Assembly (NCBI GenBank): GCA_009746045.1
Contig: RPFO01000104.1
Coordinates: 7,588,955 to 7,616,454 of the forward strand
Reading direction: 5' to 3'
Source of the DNA: Mesostigma viride
Taxonomy: Eukaryota > Streptophyta > Mesostigmatophyceae > Mesostigmatales > Mesostigmataceae
Length of the DNA stretch: 27,500 nt
The position numbers and the translations under genes are program-made. Below the pieces are notes generated by a model, which ran no database searches, was not told the origin of the DNA, and was given only the letters and a program-made list of their open reading frames with translations. Shown one piece after another: positions 18,705-27,500 of this stretch. The number at the start of each line of letters is the position of its first letter. The first letter of the stretch is position 1.

Positions 18705-18719
<15 letters not shown>
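18397..18719 (-). repeat. Tandem array of CWC22 exon-2 end plus 5' splice donor
   Basis: Seven units start at 18397, 18444, 18501, 18551, 18601, 18651 and 18701. Each begins with CCACCTTGTTGACCAGACC (plus strand), i.e. the last 15 bases of exon 2 (GGTCTGGTCAACAAG) and the GTGGGTG-type donor on the coding strand. Only the 18701 unit is the true junction; the other six lie in the intron. The rest of each unit contains CCCTAAACCCTA-like telomere-type sequence. Periods are 47, 57 and then 50 bp. One unit (18651) has a T-for-C change in the exon-like part (AATAAG). Confidence 0.88.
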
Positions 18720-19836
<1,117 letters not shown>

Positions 19837-20102
19837 CTGTTGGCACCTCGCTGCGACTCGGTGCCACGCTCGCCGGCTGTGTCCTGCTCGGCAGGAGCAG
19901 AAAGTGCAGCCTTCTCTGCCTCAGGGTTCAGCCTTCCACCATCATTCGCTTTTGCGACGTCTTCACGGCGGTCGCTGCCGCTCGCTGATTTTTTCGCTGC
20001 AGCATCCTTTTGGTTGCGGGGAGATGAAGGAGCACTGCTACCCCCGTCACTGTCTGAGTCGGATGAGCTTGATGGGGAGGTGTCACCACGTCGTCTCGGC
20101 AT
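19837..20102 (-). CDS. CWC22: CWC22 exon 1 (N-terminal); gene spans 14039-20102
   Basis: CWC22 is a core spliceosome protein that recruits eIF4A3 to pre-mRNA and so seeds the exon junction complex in the nucleus. The exons are 19837-20102, 18705-19689, 16129-17602, 15144-15337 and 14039-14084. Allowing for one extra base at C15, they give about 987 residues, close to metazoan CWC22. This exon starts at the ATG at 20102 (MPRRRGDTSPSSSSDSDSDG), a disordered Ser/Asp-rich start typical of the family, and ends with 2 nt of an Arg codon before GTAAGT. No earlier in-frame ATG is evident. It is divergent from PWP2, with 820 bp between the start codons, so the promoter may be shared. Confidence 0.8.
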
Positions 20103-20922
20103 TCTTCGGTCGGTAAAACTAATGATGAACCAGCTTCAAAGATCCAAACTGATATTTCCTCAAACCCATGAACGTGCGGTGCCGAATCCGACTTCCCAAT
20201 TTCTTCAAAAGCGGGATCGACGATATTAAGCAAGCGCACTCAAAATTAGGCTGGCAGACGATCGGCAAATTACCAATCTAGCTGTGACTGCTCATCGAGC
20301 ATTTTTCATCCCTGCTAAGCCTGCACAAACCGTCATGCTTTCTGGTTATTGGTGCTTCTTAGAATGGAAGCTAGGCCGGTTGGTAATAATGGCGCCTCTT
20401 TTCTGCAGTGGTACCGAAATGCGTTCCCTGGTGCGACCGCCTGCGCATAGGCACGCTCTGCGATCCATGGAAAATTAAGGCTTTTTTTCAAATGTTTTGA
20501 GTACGGAAGATCTCAAAGATCCTCAAAGTCCGACGTCCAAGAAGCAAGACGTCGTTCAGTTTGGTGTGATGTAACTTTTGTATTTTAAATTTTATTTTGC
20601 TTTTTGCCGGTGGCCACGTACGATACACGCAAACAAGGCTCGTGGCTCGCCGCGCCCGGCCCGCCGTATGGTAGAATTATCACAGAAGCTGTTGCTGCCA
20701 CCATTTTTTCATTCGAGCCCGGGCGGAAACGTAACAAAATGCGGCTGCACTAGCTGCGGCACGCAGCGGCAATATTATTTGTAAAATTATGTGTAAAATG
20801 CAAAGAGTGCCACGGATTACGGTGAAAAGGTTTTGTTGAGCAGAATTTCTTGCTAGCATATATGCATACGCCACGGCATTCTAACAACAGTGAGCATTTT
20901 GCCCTGAATTTCGACAGATAAA
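20103..20922. promoter_or_regulatory. Divergent intergenic region between CWC22 and PWP2
   Basis: This 820-bp region separates two start codons pointing away from each other, so it must contain both promoters and 5' untranslated regions. It is more AT-rich than the exons. I see no secure TATA box or shared palindrome, so I name no site. Confidence 0.6.
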
Positions 20923-21273
20923 ATGAATTTCCAGTTCAGCAACTTGCTCGGTGCGCCGTTTCGTGGGGGCAACGTAATCCTATACGAAGGTTCCAAGCTT
21001 CTCACACCCGTAGGCAACCGGATATCCCTACTTGATTTGAAGGATTCGACAGCCACGACTCTTCCGTTCGAAAACTCGAAAAACGTCGCCCATGTCGCGC
21101 TCTCCCCGTCGGGGCTTTTGTTAATATCCGTGGACCAGGACGGTCGGTCACTGCTTGTCAACCTGCGCCGGAAAGTAGTGTTGTATCATTTTAACTTCAA
21201 GGAGAGTGTGGCCTGCATCAAGTTCAGTCCGGATGGCCTTTTCTTCGCTGTTGCTTTGGGGAAACTGGTGCAG
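20923..21273 (+). CDS. PWP2: PWP2/UTP1 exon 1; gene continues past the window
   Basis: PWP2 (Utp1) is a two-propeller WD40 protein of the UTP-B complex in the nucleolar SSU processome, needed for 18S rRNA processing. The exons seen are 20923-21273, 22611-22867, 23250-23675 and 27255-27405, giving 395 residues of a protein usually about 900 long. This exon starts at the ATG in AAAATGAATTTCC and encodes MNFQFSNLLGAPFRGGNVIL, then PVGNRISLLDLKDS, VAHVALSPSGLLLISVDQDG and CIKFSPDGLFFAVALGKLVQ. All are close to the family N-terminus. The exon ends in phase 0 at CAG/GTGAGC. Confidence 0.93.
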
Positions 21274-22610
21274 GTGAGCCCGTCGACTAGAACATGGAAA
21301 AAATAACAGGCACGCCCATAATAAATGCACGATGCCTTTGCTTGCATCTATAATATATTCGTCTATTTCCAGGGAGTCACAACGGGGCCATGACGAGGAC
21401 TTAGCTTGGCATTTGGTTCTTGCAGGTTGCTGTGTTGTGTGCAGTAGCTGGCACCTCTTCTGTGGGCAGCATTTGGCATCGCCCGCCATGTGCCCCACCT
21501 GTCCATGGTGTGTGCCTCGCCTTGGGTGTGCATCGCCTGTCCCTTGTGGCATAAGTTTTTTCCTTTCTCGCCCCCCCGGATCATCTTGGAACCGACTGCC
21601 CGGCGCACAGACAGCCATCTTAATGTGATTACCATCTCATCGTGATTACCGTCTTCTTGTGGCTATGCCTTATCGTGGCTGTGCCGTGCACGCCTGGGAA
21701 GGTACCGTGAGCGGCCATTGCCTTCCTCCCTCATACTCCTGTAATCAGACAATCACCAGCGTGGCATAGGATGTGGCATAGGCCGTATTCACCGGCACAG
21801 GGCGGGCGCTGGTTTGGACATTGGTCCTTGAACCCAGCTCCCCTGTGTGTGGCTTCGGCAGCACTTGCTGCCCCCTGTGTGGCGTGCTTCTAGCCGTGGT
21901 GACTGTCCTTGTGTGATTGCCACGCATGCCGCACTTGCCGCGCATGCTGCACGACGTACACACTATGACAAGCTGTGGGGCTGCAGGCACCCACGACCTG
22001 GTTGGACCGGAGCAAGTGCCTGAAGCTGGAACATCATGGGCCATGAGCAAGAGCATTGCCTTGTCCTTCTATCCCCCCCACACAGTATGGCAAGCATGGC
22101 GCATGAACATATGTGCACTTTCAGCCTCTTCATCAGCCTCAGCTATCCGACAGCTTTGGGGGATGTGAGAGTTGGCATCCGCCGTCTCTTAGATGGGGCG
22201 GCGGGCATAGTCGGCAAAGCACGGTGATCCATGGCAGCGGGTAGGGTCGGTCCGCCCCCATGTGGCATTGCCACGGATGGCAATCCAAACTTGTTCCTGA
22301 CCCGACTTTCATTGTAGCGCCCAATTTACACCGGTCGCTCCCCCATGCTTATCGTTCTGTCGTGAGTGGTGTTGTGCCATGATCCTTGTCCTGCCGTGCG
22401 TGGTGTTGTTTATGCAGTGTGGTCCATCATGTTTTATTTTGTTCCAGGCTCCATGTCTTGTCATGGGTGGTGCTCCTTGGCCACATTGGCTGCCCTTGTC
22501 ACCACGGCCTGTGCTCACCCCAGCTTCTCACCATAGGGGCGTTTCTACCATATGCCGCTGTTACCCACCTCAAACCTGCCCACCCACCCCCAACCCCCCA
22601 CCCCACTCAG
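21274..22610 (+). other. PWP2 intron 1
   Basis: This is a 1,337-nt intron with donor GTGAGC and a C-rich 3' end (CACCCCACTCAG). No gene, RNA or array is seen; there are short repeats of GTGATTACC and GTGGC-type words near 21625-21690. Confidence 0.7.
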
Positions 22611-22867
22611 GTGTGGCGCACCCCCGGCATGAGGAAGCAATTCGCCCCCCTGCAGCTCCACCGCACGTACGCTGGTTTCTTTGAGCCGGTCACCAGCATC
22701 GACTGGTCGCGCGACTCGCAGTGGTTTGCTGCTGGCGCCCGCGACCAGTCCACCCGCATCTTCTCATTGGACCCTTTCCCGGGCTACAAGCCCGCCACGC
22801 TTGCCGCGCACCGCGACGTGGTGGTGGCGTGCTTCTGGGTGGACAAGGACACGGGGCGGCCACCGCA
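22611..22867 (+). CDS. PWP2: PWP2 exon 2
   Basis: This 257-nt exon enters in phase 0 and leaves with 2 nt of a Gln codon (CA/GTACGT). It encodes VWRTPGMRKQFAPLQLHRTY, then VTSIDWSRDSQWFAAGARD and AAHRDVVVACFWVDKD. These match the WD-repeat blades between the first and second strands of PWP2, including the conserved SIDW. Confidence 0.92.
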
Positions 22868-23249
22868 GTACGTGGGTGCTTGGGTGGTTTGTTCGTTGCC
22901 TGCACAGTTTGTTCCCTGCGTGGTTGGTTGCTTGCACAGTTCTTTGCCTGCGTGGTTGGCTGCTTGATGGCTTGGTTTTGTGGGTGGTTGCTTGCTTGAG
23001 GGCTTGGTTTTGTGCGTGGTCATATCAGGGCCTGCCACACTCAATGGATCCTTCTTGCCGTGTGAACCCAAACCCTGTTCTCCACCGTGTGTTTGGCGGC
23101 ATGGTATGCGTGCATGTTGCATGGGTGGCTCGGCGGCACGGTATGCGTGCATGCCGCGCTCCTACCATCAGGGCTCATCAGGTTCTCTGTCTTCCCAATG
23201 TGCGTGTTGCGCCCCGTCCTCCCCCTTCCCCCAACCCCCTGCCCCCCAG
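22868..23249 (+). other. PWP2 intron 2
   Basis: This is a 382-nt intron, donor GTACGT, with a very C-rich tract before the acceptor (CTGCCCCCCAG). It contains local repeats of GCCTGCGTGGTTGG and TGGCTTGGTTTTGTG (about 22910-23020) and a GGCATGGTATGCGTGCATG repeat (about 23097 and 23137). Confidence 0.7.
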
Positions 23250-23675
23250 GCTGTACACAGTTGCGCGTGATGGCGTGCTCATCGTGTGGCAGTACGTGGC
23301 CGACGAATCCCTCAACCTGACCTACCGCGCTAATGCTGAAGCTGATGCTGCCGTTGGTGCTGGCGATGGCGACGGCGATGCCATGGATACGGAGGGCAGT
23401 GGTGGGGTGGGTGGCGCGGTGCCGGATGCCAGTTATCGTATGGACCTTGCCCACGGCCGCTGGACACTGGCGTCGAAGCATTTCTTCGGGCAGGGCGCGC
23501 GGCTCACGTGCGCCGCCTACTCCGCCCCCCTGGACCTGGTGGTGGCTGGGTTTGCCAGTGGCGCGTTTGGCCTGTGGCAGATGCCAGAGTTCACTGCGCT
23601 GCAGGTTTTGTCGATGTCACGCGAGGCGTTGGACAGCATCAGCTTCAACGAGACGGGCGACTGGCTGGCCATCGC
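23250..23675 (+). CDS. PWP2: PWP2 exon 3
   Basis: This 426-nt exon completes the Gln codon with G, then encodes LYTVARDGVLIVWQYVADE. An Ala/Asp/Gly-rich acidic linker follows (the usual acidic insert of PWP2), then RWTLASKHFFGQGARLTCAA, LVVAGFASGAFGLWQMPEF and SISFNETGDWLAIA. It ends with 2 nt of a codon at ATCGC/GTGAGTGG. The end of this exon is the source of the tandem array in intron 3. Confidence 0.92.
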
Positions 23676-24630
23676 GTGAGTGGTTATCGCGGCCATGCCT
23701 GCTGTGTGGCCATAGTCTCTTGTTGATATGTAGACAGCATTATTGTGAACGAGACGGGCGACTGGCTGGCCATCGCGTGAGTGGTTATCGCGGCCATGCC
23801 TGCTGTGTGGTTATAGTCTCTTGTTGATATGTAGACAGCATTATTGTGAACGAGACGGGCGACTGGCTGGCCATCGCGTGAGTGGTTATCGCGGCCATGC
23901 CTGCTGTGTGGTTATAGTCTCTTGTTGATATGTAGACAGCATTATTGTGAACGAGACGGGCGACTGGCTGGCCATCGCGTGAGTGGTTATCGCGGCCATG
24001 CCTGCTGTGTGGTTATAGTCTCTTGTTGATATGTAGACAGCATTATTGTGAACAAGACGGGCGACTGGCTGGCCATCGCGTGAGTGGTTATCGCGGCCAT
24101 GCCTGCTGTGTGGTTATAGTCTCTTGTTGATATGTAGACAGCATTATTGTGAACAAGACGGGCGACTGGCTGGCCATCGCGTGAGTGGTTATCGCGGCCA
24201 TGCCTGCTGTGTGGTTATAGTCTCTTGTTGATATGTAGACAGCATTATTGTGAACGAGACGGGCGGCTGGCTGGCCATCGCATGAGTGGTTATCGCGGCC
24301 ATGCCTGCTGTGTGGTTATAGTCTCTTGTTGATATGTAGACAGCATTATTGTGAACGAGACGGGCGACTGGCTGGCCATCGCGTGAGTGGTTATCGCGGC
24401 CATGCCTGCTGTGTGGTTATAGTCTCTTGTTGATATGTAGACAGCATTATTGTGAACAAGACGGGCGACTGGCTGGCCATCGCGTGAGTGGTTATCGCAG
24501 CCATGCCTGCTGTGTGGTTATAGTCTCTTGTTGATATGTAGACAGCATTATTGTGAACAAGACGGGCCACGGGTTGGCCATCGCGTGAGTGGTTATCGGG
24601 ACCATGCCTGCTGTGTGGTTATAGTCACTT
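23638..24630 (+). repeat. 101-bp tandem array of exon-end plus mini-intron units
   Basis: Donor-like GTGAGTGG sites recur at 23676 (true), 23777, 23878, 23979, 24080, 24181, 24282, 24383, 24484 and 24585, each exactly 101 bp apart. Each unit holds TAGACAG, then 39 nt (CATTATTGTGAACGAGACGG and GCGACTGGCTGGCCATCGC), then GTGAGTGG and about 55 nt ending CTTGTTGATATG. The 39 nt copies the exon 3 end and encodes IIVNETGDWLAI without a stop, entering and leaving in phase 2. The 62 nt between has GT and AG ends. Copies are nearly identical. Exceptions are G/A changes (NE to NK), a lost donor at 24282 (ATGAGT), and a decayed last unit. Confidence 0.92.
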
Positions 24631-24631
24631 G

Positions 24632-26906
24632 TGAAGGGGACAGGGCGTACCTAAAGGTGACTTTTCTGGAAACCATTGCCATACCTATGCATGTGATAAA
24701 AATCCAATAATGATTGGGGACCATGAAGGTGATTTTTAAAAAAATGTCCAACCACTTGGGGGGGTACTAGCCCCTACCATACGCCCTAAAAGTAGAAAAA
24801 GAGGTTGTTTTTAGTCGCATTTTTCCTAGGACAGTGGGCAAATATGTTGGGACCAAATCATGTATTACCATTTAGTTCCCACAATTTTGAGAAATTCTAC
24901 ATAATTGGGACCAAGAAATAAGCATGTTTACTCACGCTGATGGATTTCCCGCAAGCAAGTACTTTTTCAATTTAAAAAAGATCAAATCATAAACACATTA
25001 TATCATGCTCCGCCATATATTCCAAAATATTACAGGCCAGAATTTTCAGGTCAGTTGGACAATCGTAGCTCTAGTTGATGGATTTCCTAGGTAGCCACCT
25101 GTGACGAAGCTAAGGTAGCTTTTTTGGTGTATCTTACCACACTGACACCCCTTTCTCCATCCAAGCCATGCGAAAACTGGCCAAACCACATGCTGCCATC
25201 CTCTGCACATATGGTACCTCCTATGTTAAAGGTTTGACGCCATTCTGACAATAACTGTCCAGGTCACAGCCATTCCAAGACAGCCACCCACGAAGACGCT
25301 ACAAGGATGTTTTGGTTACCATTCGGCCACATTAGCATCTCCTTCTTCATCCATCAAAGACCTCTGCAAACTGACCAAAGCGCATATAATTAACTCTTGC
25401 ACGCTGACAACAAGACATGCTCAAGGTTGGGGGTCAATGTGACAAGAACTGCACAAGTGGATGGGTTTCATGTATGACCACCTGACAAGGCGCTAAGGAT
25501 CACTCAGTAAGCAGATAGACACAATGACACTTCATATGCCATCCAACATGCACCAAAAACCATGCTGAATATGTTTTGAAAGTACAATAGGGTGGCCACG
25601 CACCTCATACGCCTTCACCGCCCCCTCGAGCATGGCCAGCCTTGTAGCTATGTGCGTAGCAATAACGATGGTAGCACTAACATGCCTAACCAGCATTTTC
25701 TATGCTTCTCCCATATTAGAGTGTAAGGTTGATTCCAACCAAGCTATTCAACACAAGAACACCTCCTAAACTGCCCTACCGAGCATGAGCAACAGACAGG
25801 GACTGTGGAGGGCAAGGAACCAAGTAGGATCATGGTATGCATAGCTTGCATGCAGTCAACCATGTCAACCATGATTGGCTCAGCACCTTGTAGTCTTGTC
25901 ACATCATCATAACAAGGGAAAGCTCAAATAAACCAATCGTGGCAGCTATCCACATGCAGTCACACAAATGCAACATCTCGAAAGTGGTCATCACCATAAA
26001 TATCCTTCCCTGAACGATAAAATGTAAAGAAACCATGGGGGGCCGTTCAGCTTCTGAGCGCTGTGATGCCGCTGCGAGAAAGGGTGCGTCACTCTCACAC
26101 AACAAGAAGCGTCCATACGCACAAAATCCTTGCCAAAACACGATTTATGAAATCCCTTGAACCTTCCCGAGAAGTCATAGGCTGCGACTGAAGCGTCCTG
26201 ACCACAAAATCAACGAAAACAATCTAAAGCTGCCAGGTATTGCCACAACACGCAATGGCGAGCTAGCTGGCGGAAACTGCCCATAAAGAACGTAAAAGAC
26301 TTCGAACTGTGAGTTGATACAAGAAAGCACTTGTAGCACAATACGTTCGCCACAAATCTATACCTTGCCCCAAATCTATACCTTGCCCTCGTAAATCCCT
26401 CGCCCAGGCGCGCAACAACGGCTGTTCTTCCATGGACAGGACGCACGCGCTGCGCAGGCCTGAAGAATTACTTCCCGAATGGCCGAAAATGTGGCCTAAA
26501 GCACCCGCTCGGTTTAGAATTCGATGCTACCGAAATTAATGCCTCCTTCACGGTCATAAAACCCCCAAGAACCATGAATTTTACTGCCGCTATCACGAAT
26601 TCTATTTTAATTCCCGCGACCAAACGTTGAGTTTATTCCCCCTGCCGATGGCATAAAAAAACAAGAGCGATATTGTAAACCAGTTAATGTTTGCGTCAAG
26701 GCAACATCATAAACTCATCGTCTTTAAGATTCGAGTAAAATTTCTGCATTTCGCTCGCCCTATGATGGTAGTTTAGGCTAAACGCAGTCGCCATGGCCAC
26801 TTCCTCACAGGATGCGCGCACCGTGCACCCACTTTTCACGGTACGGAGGGTACCTCAGACGGTCCCGCGAATTTTTCGGCGCCAACAAAATGTCCCGTCC
26901 CCTTCA
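24632..26906. mobile_element. 2.3-kb non-coding insertion splitting an array unit (putative DNA transposon)
   Basis: The array unit at 24585 breaks off inside CTTGTTGATATGTAGAC, after CTTG, and resumes as TACGTAGACAACATTATTGTG at 26907. The 2,275 bp between starts TGAAGGGGAC and ends with the exact complement GTCCCCTTCA, with partial similarity a few bases further in (AGGGCG versus GGGACA). It is richer in A+T than the surrounding DNA and has no convincing protein frame. It is probably a non-autonomous inverted-repeat transposon. No clear target duplication is seen, so the class is open. Confidence 0.6.
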
Positions 26907-27110
26907 TACGTAGACAACATTATTGTGAACGAGACGGGCGACTGGCTGGTCATCGCGTGAGCGGTTATCGTGATTTTGTCTGCGCTGTGATCATCACGGC
27001 TTGTTGGCCCACTAGTAAAGTGGAAATCAACCGCCAGTGAGCTCGCCTTGCATAGCGGGAGCATGGACACCATCAGCGTTGACAGGATGGGCGACTGCTT
27101 GGCATCTGAT
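26907..27110 (+). repeat. Displaced array unit and a degenerate exon echo
   Basis: The part at 26911-26965 is a copy of the 101-bp unit: GTAGACAACATTATTGTGAACG, the GACTGGCTGGTCATCGC end, then GTGAGC (donor at 26957). The acceptor-like ACAG has become ACAA. A second, more diverged copy of the exon 3 end lies at about 27062-27105 (GGACACCATCAGCGTTGACAGG then GGGCGACTGCTTGGC). It resembles the true exon (ATCAGC) more than the array consensus (ATTATT). Confidence 0.75.
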
Positions 27111-27254
27111 GGTGTGGCCACCTCACCCCCCACCCTCACCCCACTCACACGCTCTTGCTGGCTTCCCTAACCACCCACCCTACCACCCACCCACCCTTAA
27201 TATGGCTCCCTTACCCCACTGCCCCCCGCTCCCCCCCCCAATGAAACATACCAG
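27111..27254 (+). other. C-rich 3' end of PWP2 intron 3
   Basis: CCACC/CCCC-rich sequence leads to the acceptor AACATACCAG. It acts as a polypyrimidine tract made largely of C. Confidence 0.6.
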
Positions 27255-27405
27255 GAGCGCGGCACTGGGCCAGCTGCTGGTGTGGGAGTGGCGTTCTGAG
27301 ACGTACGTGGTCAAGCAGCAGGGCCACTTCTACGACGTGCGCGCGTGCGCCTACTCGCCTGACGGGCACCTGCTGGCCACGGGGGCGGATGATAACAAGG
27401 TCAAG
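27255..27405 (+). CDS. PWP2: PWP2 exon 4
   Basis: This 151-nt exon encodes SAALGQLLVWEWRSETYVVK, then QQGHFYDVRACAYSPDGHLL and ATGADDNKVK. This is the classic PWP2 blade with LLVW and the YSPDG...TGADDNKVKVW repeat, here cut after KVK. It completes the Ala codon from exon 3 and ends in phase 0 at AAG/GTAAGT. The gene continues beyond the window. Confidence 0.93.
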
Positions 27406-27438
27406 GTAAGTGCTGACAACAACAGTGTCAACGTGGGT
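27391..27438 (+). repeat. Possible donor echo after PWP2 exon 4
   Basis: The exon end GATAACAAGGTCAAG/GTAAGT is followed 27 nt later by GACAACAACAGTGTCAAC/GTGGGT (donor-like at 27433). The match is short and imperfect, but follows the pattern of the other introns. Confidence 0.45.
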
Positions 27439-27500
27439 CGCCATATTATCGCAGTACAGGGGCAAAAGTAGCATCAAATAAGAGGGCATGGTAGGTGTCG
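27406..27500 (+). other. Start of PWP2 intron 4, truncated by window end
   Basis: Donor GTAAGT with no acceptor in the window. Apart from the echo at 27433 nothing is seen. Confidence 0.75.

Larger units (their letters stand above)
23676..27254 (+). other. PWP2 intron 3 (3,579 nt)
   Basis: The intron runs from GTGAGT to ACATACCAG. Its layout is: the 101-bp array (23676-24630), an inserted 2.3-kb AT-richer element (24632-26906), the rest of the interrupted array unit plus one more exon echo (26907-27110), then a C-rich tract. Splicing exon 3 directly to exon 4 gives GDWLAIASAALGQLLVW, as expected for PWP2. Confidence 0.8.

Noticed and set aside
21840-21880. GGCTTCGGCAGCACTTGC resembling the start of U6 snRNA
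   Set aside because: Only a short match; the conserved central part of U6 does not follow.
23638-24630. The regular array as a CRISPR
   Set aside because: The period is uniform at 101 bp with no variable spacers, it copies an exon end, and the genome is eukaryotic.

Overview
This window is nuclear DNA from a eukaryote, most likely a unicellular alga or a related protist. The evidence is GC-rich exons split by GT-AG introns, a Ty1/copia LTR retrotransposon, a non-LTR retrotransposon relic, small inverted-repeat elements, and two conserved eukaryotic genes for splicing and ribosome biogenesis. One intron carries CCCTAAA-type motifs like plant/algal telomere repeats. I cannot name the species or lineage.

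Layout. (1) 639-2850, minus strand: a three-exon gene for an unrecognised protein of about 217 residues with an Arg/Pro/Ser-Ala-rich N-terminus. (2) 3185-10059: a complete Ty1/copia element with two 432-bp LTRs that I read as identical and a 5-bp target duplication. Its gag is split by frame breaks. Its RNase H domain is interrupted by a 480-bp CACTA-like miniature element whose removal restores the reading frame. (3) 10065-13475: gene-poor repeat DNA with copies of a 60-90 bp dispersed repeat, microsatellites and a decayed LINE reverse transcriptase. (4) 14039-20102, minus strand: a five-exon gene for the spliceosomal factor CWC22. (5) 20923 to the window end, plus strand: the first four exons of PWP2/UTP1, an SSU-processome beta-propeller protein, divergent from CWC22 and continuing past the window.

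The three gene models were checked by splice phase: every proposed junction joins in frame and, for CWC22 and PWP2, gives the expected family sequence. The only break is one extra base at a 15-C run in CWC22.

The most unusual feature is in the introns. At several exon/intron junctions in all three genes, the last 10-45 bases of the exon, usually with the 5' splice donor, recur as short direct repeats inside the intron. The extreme case is PWP2 intron 3. There, a 101-bp unit repeats exactly in register nine times, and each unit looks like a complete mini exon (39 nt, phase 2 to phase 2, no stop) plus a 62-nt GT-AG mini intron. CWC22 intron 2 holds six decoy donors in 47-57 bp units. This suggests intron growth by junction duplication, possibly with splicing consequences. 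It is the strongest candidate here for something undescribed.
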